From NCBI GenBank assembly GCA_938022165.1, contig CALIEI010000138.1:1-32981 (forward strand): DNA of 32,981 nucleotides, written 5' to 3'. Position 1 is the stretch's first letter; each line of letters begins with the position of its first letter. This stretch comes from an uncultured Saprospiraceae bacterium. GTDB taxonomy: Bacteria; Bacteroidota; Bacteroidia; Chitinophagales; Saprospiraceae. Under the pieces are notes generated by a model. That model did not search any database, was not told the origin of the DNA, and saw nothing but the letters and a program-made list of their open reading frames with translations. A program made the translations under genes and the position numbers. Of the stretch, positions 15,206 through 23,548 are shown in pieces.

Positions 15206-15376
15206 CTATTGAGTCCATTCCGGAAAGTAGCGGATTGCAAAAAATAGGCTATTTTGGATGAGATTTTTTATTCTCGATATTCAGTGATGCCTGAGCATCA
15301 GTGGATTGAGAAAATGAAAAATATCGCCAAAAGAGTCATTTTGTGCTTTCGTGACTTTTCGGAATGGACTCACTAT
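15206..15376. mobile_element. MITE-like palindromic element, 163 bp (15210-15372) with CTAT direct repeats
   Basis: The ends are a 19-base inverted repeat with one mismatch: TGAGTCCATTCCGGAAAGT at 15210-15228 and its complement at 15354-15372. Each end is flanked by the same four bases CTAT (15206-15209 and 15373-15376), as expected for a target-site duplication. The two halves are imperfectly complementary along their whole length (for example CGATATT at 15275-15281 with AATATCG at 15320-15326), meeting at a TGATGC CTGA GCATCA tip (15285-15300). There is no transposase frame. It sits in the 5' region of the secreted thioredoxin-like gene. The transposase family that mobilised it is not identifiable from the window. 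Confidence 0.75.
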
Positions 15377-15393
15377 TAATATTTAAACCTAAA

Positions 15394-15415
15394 GCATAAC
15401 AGAATTGAGTTATGC
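15394..15415 (-). terminator. Possible weak terminator after the haloperoxidase-like gene
   Basis: GCATAAC (15394-15400) and GTTATGC (15409-15415) form a perfect seven-pair stem with an eight-base loop, 27 bases after the stop of the minus-strand gene at 15443. The bases that follow on the minus strand (TTTAGGTTTAAAT) are T-rich but not a clean run. It would mark the end of the SusCD/FG-GAP/haloperoxidase unit. Confidence 0.4.
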
Positions 15416-15442
15416 CATTTAATTAAAGATAAAGGATATGAA

Positions 15443-16762
15443 TTACAATTTTAAGTTTTTAATGATGTACTGTCCTACTTTTTCCCCTTGTTGTACTCCA
15501 TTGTCAATAGCTGGTCTATAATGGATACCTCCATATAGTCTACTGATAGCAGCTTCCTGACTAGCTTCAACAAATGAATCAAAACTACGGACTGGTAAGC
15601 CATATTCAACCTCTACATCATCATCAAAACTAAAACTATCCCCATACAAGTGAGTAAGGACTAGGGCTGCTGCGGTAGAGATAACTGAATGTCCACTTGT
15701 ATACTCTGGAAAAGGTGGTGTTTGTAGTGCAGGTTTCCAATTTTCATCTATATGCTCGTTTATCACCGTCTCAGGGCGAATTAAATTACTCCTATACTTC
15801 TCATCCCAACAACTAATAAAAGCGTCTGCAAGCGCAATAGAGACCATACAGTAAGCCTTTAAGGTACCAAGAAAGTCGTCATTAGCTTTCTTCGATGCAA
15901 TTGCGGTAATCCCTTGCCAATGGCCACCTGGGGTAATTTTTTTTGTAGCAAACATAACATGGCCTGTCTGATTCATAACATACGGGTTACAATCCCAAAA
16001 GCTAGCAATCTCTACCCTCTCTTCTTTATTATCTGCTTCTAGCGCATGATAAACCTCCATTAGTTCTTTATAAAATAGGCTATTCTCTTTTAGATTAAAC
16101 TCAGTCGGCGGAGGTGGCACAAACTGGTCAGCAGATTTAATTACAAATGGTCTGATTTCTTTCCAGTGCGGCTCGATTCCTGTCATATAAGCAGGAGGAG
16201 TTGGCTTCCATCTATATATTTCATCTTCAATTATTGAAAACTTAGGGTAAGTTCTTGTCTCTTTGTAATTATCTTTATCAGCCCAGTCCAGAATGTGATC
16301 AGCGACTTTATTTCCATAATCAGTTGACCTCTTATACACGTCCGAGGGCATATTCACAGCTTCAAACTCTTTTAAAATTTCCTCCTCAAATGTTGTCATC
16401 TTTTCTTCTGAAAAAATCAAAGCCTTCCCAACCTTTATGTATGCGATCATACTTGCCAGCGGATAGCAAACTTCTTCATCCTCAGCAGGACGAGGAATAG
16501 CAGAAAGACCTTTAAGTTGTCCTTCTAATGATGTAGCCTTATTTTCGGAATGAGCCATTACTTCGTAGGCTGCAATGATAGGATAAGCATATACCCGCGA
16601 TGCGACTGGCGGAGAAAAAATATCATGGACAATAATATCCGACAACTGCTTTACAGTACGATGTATAATCTCAGTTTGAGCGGCGTCTTTTTGATAGTTA
16701 GGATTGGGTTTTTCGCAAGAGAAAAATACTAGTAGGCAAATAAGACTAGCAAACTGTTTCAT
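15443..16762 (-). CDS. Vanadium-dependent haloperoxidase / PAP2 acid-phosphatase-superfamily lipoprotein
   Basis: The 439-residue protein starts with a lipoprotein signal ending FFSC (lipidated Cys at residue 16). The oxyanion-binding motifs of the vanadium haloperoxidase/PAP2 fold are all present in order: K322 and R329-P330 in KYRSNLIRPET, S357-G358-H359 in EYTSGHS, and S407-R408 with H414 in SRLYGGIHYRPAID. The general family pattern is K-x6-R-P, SGH, SR-x5-H. Such proteins bind vanadate to oxidise halides with hydrogen peroxide, or act as phosphatases; sequence alone does not separate the two. It lies 58 bases after the second FG-GAP/ASPIC-UnbV gene on the same strand with no terminator between, so it is probably the last gene of the SusCD-linked unit. 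SPII-type export suggests action at the cell envelope. Confidence 0.88.
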   Translation of the reverse strand: MKQFASLICLLVFFSCEKPNPNYQKDAAQTEIIHRTVKQLSDIIVHDIFSPPVASRVYAYPIIAAYEVMAHSENKATSLEGQLKGLSAIPRPAEDEEVCYPLASMIAYIKVGKALIFSEEKMTTFEEEILKEFEAVNMPSDVYKRSTDYGNKVADHILDWADKDNYKETRTYPKFSIIEDEIYRWKPTPPAYMTGIEPHWKEIRPFVIKSADQFVPPPPTEFNLKENSLFYKELMEVYHALEADNKEERVEIASFWDCNPYVMNQTGHVMFATKKITPGGHWQGITAIASKKANDDFLGTLKAYCMVSIALADAFISCWDEKYRSNLIRPETVINEHIDENWKPALQTPPFPEYTSGHSVISTAAALVLTHLYGDSFSFDDDVEVEYGLPVRSFDSFVEASQEAAISRLYGGIHYRPAIDNGVQQGEKVGQYIIKNLKL

Positions 16763-16820
16763 ATGATAATTTTTGATTCATAAATATACTGAAAAGTACA
16801 GTCGCCAGTAAAACTGATAT

Positions 16821-19800
16821 CTATAATTCTTTTTGATTTGGATCTATTCTAAGGATTCTTAATGAATCATTATTTGTAGCTACAAGAATCATATTTTGAT
16901 CTTTGGTCCCTTTAAGGCGCTTTATATTTCTAATTTGAGCGCGAATCTTAACCTCAGGTGTAAAGGCTTTTTCAAATTCACCATTTCCTTTATTTATCAA
17001 CAAACTACCAAGGTCGCTATCTAATCTTCCCATTTGAATATTATTATCATAAAAGTTCCCTCCCATGAAAACATCCATTAGCTCATCTCCATTAGCATCC
17101 ACTACAATAGCATCATTATAAGATGTCCACTGCAAGTTATCAGCCAATGATTTTACTTCAAATTGCAAATTACCATTGTTGATCAAGATGGCATTCTGAA
17201 AATAATCGACATAGCTTAGCTGAGCTTTAGATAAATTGTCTTTACCAATAAGCTCATTAAGGCTTGCTTTCGCAAAATCCTTTGCTAGCAGAAAATCTTT
17301 CTTTAAATAAGGAAGTTGAGTTTCTAATTCATGCTTATTTGCAAATGGTATTTCCTTATCATCAATATAATAAGTTAATAATTGCTCCTTAGTACCATTT
17401 GCATCAAAGTCATTATAGTACATTCTTATCGGTTGCTCCTCAGAGGCCTTCAATCTACTATTCAAGCCTAAGTTTCCAGCTAAAATATCGATGTCGCCGT
17501 CATTATCGAAATCATAAGGCAAGACAAAATTCCACCAACCATGTTTGTCGATGAGTTTTCTCCGCTCAAACTTTGATCCTTTACGAATAAAAGCCTCTAC
17601 TGCTCCCCATTCTAAAGCAAGAATCAAATCAAGTTCTTTGTCTCCATTAAGATCAGACCATTGTGCATCTTTTACAAATTGATAATTTGTCAATTCAGGT
17701 GCATACTCTTCCGTCTTATCCATATACTTTCCTTTGCCATCATTTATAAGAACATATGAAGAAGGAAGGACGCCATAACTTCTAGAAACAGCTCTTGCTC
17801 CGATAAATAGATCTGGATATCCATCTCCATTAATATCGTTTGAGATAATGCATGAAGCCGTTAATTTTACATTATTAGGGAAAGCACCTTCAACAGAACT
17901 AAATGACCCTTTACCGTCATTACTATACACTCTAGGTGAGTTCCACTCAGAAGTAACTGAATATTCACTTCCTCCATTAGCTGTAACTAAATCTAGATCT
18001 TTATCTCCATCTACATCAATAAGCAAGGCACTCACTTCTTCACTTATTGAATCTCTTCTAAACACCTCTGAAGAACGTTGAATAAAAGTGCCATTTTGTT
18101 GTTGGACATATACTTTACTTAGCTTTCTTTTTGAAGATCCAATATAAAAGTCATCCAAACCATCACCATTTACATCGCCAACAGCTAAGGCAGGCCCTTC
18201 AGAGGAAGTCATATGCGGAATAAGAGACTCTCTATTAAATTCAATAAAAGGATTTTCCTTGTGCTGCACATTTAATTGAAGCTGTTTTGTTTGGTCTGTC
18301 AAACTGTTAAATGTTACATTCCTACGCTTCAATTGTTCATAATTAAATTTTGCTAGTCCTGCGGTATAGGAAATCTCACTATCATCTTTAGCAGATATTT
18401 TTTGATAAGTATTATCTGGCCAAACTAAATGTATTGAGTCTACTTCATTGACGTCTCCAATTCCAAGATGAAAAGGTATTTCCATTGAGGATTGAAAACC
18501 TCTCAAAGGGAATTTTTCATGAAAAATTGTTTGATCTTTTTTATAGACAATCACCTTTGATCCAATTGCATTGATGTTATTCTCCGCTCCTTTTAATTTC
18601 AAACTCAAAAAAGACTCTGGATTAGGATTTGAATTATTTTCATAAACTAGTGCTTCGTCATCAATGTTATTCACTACGACATCGAGATCACCATCATTAT
18701 CTAGATCTGCATAAATGGCCCCATTGGAATAGGTGTTTTTATCGTTAAAAATATTTGGTCCTAAATCTTGAAAAGTCAGATCACCATTATTTTTAAAAAA
18801 GCGGTTTGGTAATTTAATCTCTGGTAGATTATCAATCATCTCGACATCCTTATCTTCCACAGCCTTGGTTCTTATTCGGTTTTGAATATCCACTTTTTCT
18901 ACAAAGTTGATGTAGTCAATATCATTCATTCGTTTTGGTATACCATTGCTGATAAAAGCATCTTTATATCCATCATTATCAAAGTCAAACAACAATGCAG
19001 CCCAGGACCAATCTGTTGCGTGTACTCCTGCATACATCGCTAATTCAGAATAAGTGTTATTTCCTTGATTGACTTGCAACGAATTTTTAGCATACTGGTA
19101 ATTGTAACCATAGCCCAGTTTAAATTTGAAAATATCAAACGCATCTTCTCCTTCCGATGTTTTCAAAATGTAAGGATCAGAAGGAAGCATGTCTAGTGTT
19201 ATTAGATCGGGATATAAATCATTATTAATATCCGCAGCATCAACACCCATACTAAATCTACTAGTATGCATCATTTGATTCGTTAGGTCTTCCTTAAATA
19301 TTCCATTTCCCTGATTGACATACAAGTAATCATTTTCATGGAAATCATTGCCTACATACAAATCTGGCAATCCATCTAAGTTGAGATCTGAAGCTACTAT
19401 TCCTAAACCATACCCAATAACAGAACTGTTGATACCTGCATCTTTTGTCTTTTCAACAAATCTCCCATTTTGATTTTCCAAATATTTATCTCCAGAAGTT
19501 GGATGGAACTCTTCTGCAAAATTTTTCCTTTGACCGAAAGTTCCATTCGCATGCAAGGAGTGATTCATCTGAAAGACATCCAAGTCTCCATCAAGGTCTG
19601 CATCAAAAAATAAAGTTTGCGTTCCAAAGCTAGATTGCGCTAAACCTATTTCTTCAGCCATTTCTTTATATATCGGAATTCCATTTTCATCAATAGATTG
19701 ACAAATGAAAAACAAATTCCTTCCTTCTAGATCTTGAAATGCACCTAATTGAGTAACATATATATCTAGTAAACCATCATTATTAAAATCTACTATTGAA

Positions 19801-20165
19801 ACTCCATTCGACCAAGCATCTTCAGGAATTTCTATTCCTGAATCTTTTGAAACATCTTTAAATTTCATCCCTCCCTCGTTCAAGAAAAGTTTATTAGAAC
19901 CTTGGTTAGATGAAAAGTAAAGATCTATCAGACCATCATTATTAAAATCACCAGCTCCTACCCCTGCACCATTATAAAAGTACATGTAGTTGAATATATT
20001 CATATCTATGGATAACTCTAGCTTGTTGCTAAAGTGCAAACCCGTTTCAGAAGAATCTAATATTTTAAATGCAGCAGCTTCTAGTGAGATATGCTCAGAG
20101 GAATTTTGGTGGCAACTAAAAAACACAACAAAACAAAAAGCAAGAAGTAGTACTTTATTCAACAT
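16821..20165 (-). CDS. FG-GAP/VCBS-repeat, ASPIC/UnbV domain lipoprotein (second of a tandem pair)
   Basis: The 1,114-residue protein has a lipoprotein signal (lipid-attached Cys at residue 18, VFFSC). It contains at least a dozen D-x-[DN]-x-DG-x-x-D calcium-binding loops of FG-GAP type, such as DFNNDGLIDLYF, DLNLDGLPDLYV, DFDNDGYKDAFI, DLDNDGDLDVVV, DVNGDGLDDFYI and DFDNDGDIDILA. These imply two beta-propellers flanking an ASPIC/UnbV segment (about residues 530-590, AIGSKVIVY then RGFQSSMEIPFHLGIG and IHLVWPDN). The fold resembles CRTAC1 and integrin-alpha propellers and is probably a surface-exposed binding protein. Its biochemical role is unknown. It starts two bases after the stop of its paralogue and shares the same domain order, so the pair arose by tandem duplication. 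Confidence 0.9.
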   Translation of the reverse strand: MLNKVLLLAFCFVVFFSCHQNSSEHISLEAAAFKILDSSETGLHFSNKLELSIDMNIFNYMYFYNGAGVGAGDFNNDGLIDLYFSSNQGSNKLFLNEGGMKFKDVSKDSGIEIPEDAWSNGVSIVDFNNDGLLDIYVTQLGAFQDLEGRNLFFICQSIDENGIPIYKEMAEEIGLAQSSFGTQTLFFDADLDGDLDVFQMNHSLHANGTFGQRKNFAEEFHPTSGDKYLENQNGRFVEKTKDAGINSSVIGYGLGIVASDLNLDGLPDLYVGNDFHENDYLYVNQGNGIFKEDLTNQMMHTSRFSMGVDAADINNDLYPDLITLDMLPSDPYILKTSEGEDAFDIFKFKLGYGYNYQYAKNSLQVNQGNNTYSELAMYAGVHATDWSWAALLFDFDNDGYKDAFISNGIPKRMNDIDYINFVEKVDIQNRIRTKAVEDKDVEMIDNLPEIKLPNRFFKNNGDLTFQDLGPNIFNDKNTYSNGAIYADLDNDGDLDVVVNNIDDEALVYENNSNPNPESFLSLKLKGAENNINAIGSKVIVYKKDQTIFHEKFPLRGFQSSMEIPFHLGIGDVNEVDSIHLVWPDNTYQKISAKDDSEISYTAGLAKFNYEQLKRRNVTFNSLTDQTKQLQLNVQHKENPFIEFNRESLIPHMTSSEGPALAVGDVNGDGLDDFYIGSSKRKLSKVYVQQQNGTFIQRSSEVFRRDSISEEVSALLIDVDGDKDLDLVTANGGSEYSVTSEWNSPRVYSNDGKGSFSSVEGAFPNNVKLTASCIISNDINGDGYPDLFIGARAVSRSYGVLPSSYVLINDGKGKYMDKTEEYAPELTNYQFVKDAQWSDLNGDKELDLILALEWGAVEAFIRKGSKFERRKLIDKHGWWNFVLPYDFDNDGDIDILAGNLGLNSRLKASEEQPIRMYYNDFDANGTKEQLLTYYIDDKEIPFANKHELETQLPYLKKDFLLAKDFAKASLNELIGKDNLSKAQLSYVDYFQNAILINNGNLQFEVKSLADNLQWTSYNDAIVVDANGDELMDVFMGGNFYDNNIQMGRLDSDLGSLLINKGNGEFEKAFTPEVKIRAQIRNIKRLKGTKDQNMILVATNNDSLRILRIDPNQKEL

Positions 20166-20167
20166 GC

Positions 20168-23100
20168 TTACTTTAGAATTTTAAAAAGCTTTGGAGATTC
20201 GTTATTAATACCTACAAGTATATGTCTCTGATTGTTTATAGATAAAAGCTTAATGTCTTGCACTTCACCTTTAACGCTTAGTCCGGTTTGGTTTAGTACC
20301 TCAAAATTTCCTTTTCCATCATTTATTAATAAATGTCCTCTACTGGCATCCAGTCTTGAAAACTGAGGAAGGAAATCAAAATTATTTCCTCCAATTACTA
20401 AATCCTCATCTCCATCCTCATCTATATCTATAGGTAAGATTGCATTCACACAAGACAACTGTACATCAATAGGCAATTCTTTAATTTTAAAATTTCCTTG
20501 TCCATTGTTAATAGCGATACATGAAGGCAAATAACTTACCCCTTTTCGAGAAGCTGCATCTAATAATTTTTTATCAAAAAGATCTTCAATACCTTTTGTA
20601 GCAAAATCTTTATGCATAAGATTTTTTTTCTTCAATATTGGAAGTTGCTCAGTTAACTCACGCTTAGAAAAAATTGGGTAGTTTTTATTTCCATCAGAGT
20701 AAGTAATGATTTTATCAAACTCTCCATTTTGATCAAAATCATAAACGAATATTCTTAAAGGATCATTCTCTTCCGCTTTGAAAGATACGTTCTTACCTAT
20801 GTTCCCAAGTATCAAATCTTGATCACCATCTTTATCTATATCAGCTGTAGAAACACTATTCCAAAAACCATATAGTTTAGATAATGATGATTCCACTTTC
20901 ACAAAACCTTCACCATTGTATTGAAAAATACTGGGTGCCATCCACTCTCCTACAACTACTAATTCTTTTTTATCGTCACCCATCAAATCAATCCAAGCAG
21001 CATCTTTTATCATACCTACGGTTCGCATTTCCTTTGGAAGCTCGAAAGATTCAAATTTTCCATTTCCCAAATTTTTGTAGATAAAGCAATTGGGACTCAC
21101 TCCATATGTTCTTGTCAAATTTAGATTCCCTACAAACAAATCAATCAATTCATCACCATCAAAATCATAAGGCAAGACTGCGGATGTATTCATCCTATTG
21201 TTGGGTAAGCCATCTTTGCTTAAATCATAATTTCCTTTTCCATCGTTAATAAGAAGGCGATCTGCAATAAGTGGGTTATGCGCTAATTGTTCATTACCTC
21301 CACTACCAACAAATAAGTCTTGATCGCCATCTGAATCTGCATCAAAAAATGCTACAGCAGTATCTTCAAAATCTTTCAACTTTTCAAGTAAGTCTTTCTC
21401 GCTTTGTACGAATTGACCATTACTGCTAAGCATGAATTGGCCAGCTTGACCCTTAGCCCCAGAAAAGTAGATGTCACTTTGGCCATCGCCATTCAAGTCA
21501 GCAACACCAATCTTTGGCCCTTCTTGCGAATACATCGATGGGATATTTCTTTCATAGTAAAAATCAACATAATCATTTTCCTTGTGCGCTTCAATTTTGA
21601 ATGGCACCTCTTCCAATAGAGTTTTTGTAGTCGTTGATTTGTTTGAATCAACAAACAAACTGGAATTGATTTCACTTTGACTTATTTCTATATCTTGATT
21701 GACGGCTTCTACCATATGTTTTGTTTCTTTTCCATCAGGCCAGATAACTATAAGGGAATCTATTTTTTCATACTCCCCTAAGCCAAAAATGCTGGTATAG
21801 TCTACAGAAGATTGAAACCCTCGGTTAGGCACAAGCTCTTTTAGCAATATCTTGCCCTCTACATAAAGCTTCAATTTAGCGCCGATAGCAAAAGTATTTT
21901 TCTCCTGTCCCTTAAGTTTTACTCTTAGATAGTTAGCACTAGAATTATTTTTAAAGATTTGACTTTGCTGATTAACGTTATTCACTACTAGATCAAGATC
22001 ACCGTCATTATCTAAATCACCATAGGCAGCCCCATTAGAGAATGATTCTTTATCTAAACCCCATTCTTGGGCAGATTCAGAAAAAGTTAAATCTCCATTA
22101 TTTCTAAATACATTATTGACAATCGGTGTAGAAGGCATTTTTTCAATGATATTGAATAACTCTTCCTTCTTACCTCCAAGTGCCATTTTTGAAACTACAT
22201 CATTAGCGAAGAAGTCAATGAAATCTAAATCAACTACATCTTTATAAATTCCATTGCACACATAAATATCCGTATTGCTATCATTATCCATGTCAAACAT
22301 TAGCGCTCCCCAGCTCCAATCAGAGGCAGCTACATTTGCGAAATTAGAAATCTCTTTAAAGCGGTTGTCGACAGAATTTAACTGCAAGGTATTTTGCATA
22401 TATTGATTGTAAAATCCACTCTTAGTTTTTAGCTTGAATAAATTAATGTCATCAAAAGAAGCATTTTTCTTTCTTCTTTGTGGATCTATAGGAAGCATAT
22501 CGGTGACAAATATGTCACTCAAGCCATCATTATTAATATCCGCCATATCAGCGCCCATAGAGGAATGGGAAATATGATCTATGTAGCTAGGAAGGTCTTC
22601 TTTAAACTTCCCATTCTTATCATTTATATATAAATAGTCTCGTTCGAAAAAATCATTGCTGACATAAATATCTGGCCACTTATCATTATTCACATCGCCA
22701 ATAGTAACCCCTAATCCAAAACCAATTAAACTTCCAAATATTCCTGACTCTTCACTTACATCGACAAAGGTGTTCCCATCATTGCGTAATAACTTATCAC
22801 CACCTCCTTTAAGGAATTCTTCAACAGGCCAGTCTTTTGCCCTTAGATTTCTTTTATTAGAATAGTTCAAGGTGTTGACCGGAATGAAACTGTTGTTTAA
22901 AATATATAAGTCTAGGTCTCCATCTTTATCGTAGTCGAAAAAAGATGCATGAGTAGTATAGCCTTCTTCATCTAGGCCCCATTCGCTGGCAGATTCTGTA
23001 AAAGTTAGATCCTTGTTATTAATATACAAGGTGTTGTTTTGCTTACTCCCTTTTCTATAGCCAGCGTTGCACACATAAATATCTAAATATCCGTCTAGGT

Positions 23101-23473
23101 TGATATCAACCATGGCAACACCTGTGCTCCATTTATTTTCATCAAGCACGCCAGCTGTTTCTGAAATATCTTTAAACTTAAAATCTCCTTCGTTTAGGTA
23201 AAGGCGATTGGCACCCATATTTGAAGTAAAGAATACATCAGGCAAACCATCATTGTTTACGTCACCTATTGCAACTCCCCCACCATTGTAAAAATTTCTA
23301 TAATTGAAAATATTGAAGTCCTCACTATTATGAACCTCATTGATAAAATCCACACCTGAATGACTGGAGTTAACTTCCTTGAATAGCTTTTTGGACGAAT
23401 CCATATCCGAATCAGAACAAGAAATGAAAGCAAATAAAATGAATAGAATGAAAAATTTTCTAGAGAAAATCAT
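20168..23473 (-). CDS. FG-GAP/VCBS-repeat, ASPIC/UnbV domain lipoprotein (first of a tandem pair)
   Basis: The 1,101-residue protein carries a lipoprotein signal ending AFISC (Cys 19). Calcium-loop repeats begin at residue about 70 (GDVNNDGLPDVFFTSN) and recur as DINLDGYLDIYV, DYDKDGDLDLYI, DVNNDKWPDIYV, DINNDGLSDIFV, DLDNDGDLDLVV, DLNGDGQSDIYF, DIDKDGDQDLIL and DIDEDGDEDLVI. The ASPIC/UnbV segment is at about 528-585 (AIGAKLKLY, RGFQSSVDYTSIFGLG, IVIWPDG). Architecture and length match the following gene almost exactly, although the sequences have diverged. The start codon is only 14 bases after the T-run of an intrinsic terminator that follows the SusD gene, so transcription must come by read-through or from a promoter inside the SusD gene. 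Proposed role: surface recognition or handling of the same substrate as the SusCD pair (inference). Confidence 0.9.
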   Translation of the reverse strand: MIFSRKFFILFILFAFISCSDSDMDSSKKLFKEVNSSHSGVDFINEVHNSEDFNIFNYRNFYNGGGVAIGDVNNDGLPDVFFTSNMGANRLYLNEGDFKFKDISETAGVLDENKWSTGVAMVDINLDGYLDIYVCNAGYRKGSKQNNTLYINNKDLTFTESASEWGLDEEGYTTHASFFDYDKDGDLDLYILNNSFIPVNTLNYSNKRNLRAKDWPVEEFLKGGGDKLLRNDGNTFVDVSEESGIFGSLIGFGLGVTIGDVNNDKWPDIYVSNDFFERDYLYINDKNGKFKEDLPSYIDHISHSSMGADMADINNDGLSDIFVTDMLPIDPQRRKKNASFDDINLFKLKTKSGFYNQYMQNTLQLNSVDNRFKEISNFANVAASDWSWGALMFDMDNDSNTDIYVCNGIYKDVVDLDFIDFFANDVVSKMALGGKKEELFNIIEKMPSTPIVNNVFRNNGDLTFSESAQEWGLDKESFSNGAAYGDLDNDGDLDLVVNNVNQQSQIFKNNSSANYLRVKLKGQEKNTFAIGAKLKLYVEGKILLKELVPNRGFQSSVDYTSIFGLGEYEKIDSLIVIWPDGKETKHMVEAVNQDIEISQSEINSSLFVDSNKSTTTKTLLEEVPFKIEAHKENDYVDFYYERNIPSMYSQEGPKIGVADLNGDGQSDIYFSGAKGQAGQFMLSSNGQFVQSEKDLLEKLKDFEDTAVAFFDADSDGDQDLFVGSGGNEQLAHNPLIADRLLINDGKGNYDLSKDGLPNNRMNTSAVLPYDFDGDELIDLFVGNLNLTRTYGVSPNCFIYKNLGNGKFESFELPKEMRTVGMIKDAAWIDLMGDDKKELVVVGEWMAPSIFQYNGEGFVKVESSLSKLYGFWNSVSTADIDKDGDQDLILGNIGKNVSFKAEENDPLRIFVYDFDQNGEFDKIITYSDGNKNYPIFSKRELTEQLPILKKKNLMHKDFATKGIEDLFDKKLLDAASRKGVSYLPSCIAINNGQGNFKIKELPIDVQLSCVNAILPIDIDEDGDEDLVIGGNNFDFLPQFSRLDASRGHLLINDGKGNFEVLNQTGLSVKGEVQDIKLLSINNQRHILVGINNESPKLFKILK

Positions 23474-23486
23474 ATACCAAAACTAC

Positions 23487-23522
23487 AAAAAAAGGTCGTC
23501 TGTAAATCAATACAGACGACCT
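23487..23522 (-). terminator. Strong intrinsic terminator between the SusD gene and the FG-GAP genes
   Basis: On the minus strand, AGGTCGTCTGTA and TACAGACGACCT (plus positions 23493-23504 and 23511-23522) form a perfect 12-bp stem with a six-base loop, followed by seven T (complement of 23487-23493). It lies 27 bases after the SusD stop. The next gene, same strand, starts at 23473. A terminator at this place can set the ratio between SusCD and downstream genes by partial read-through. Confidence 0.92.
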
Positions 23523-23548
23523 AAAAATTCTTTATTTGGTACTAAATA

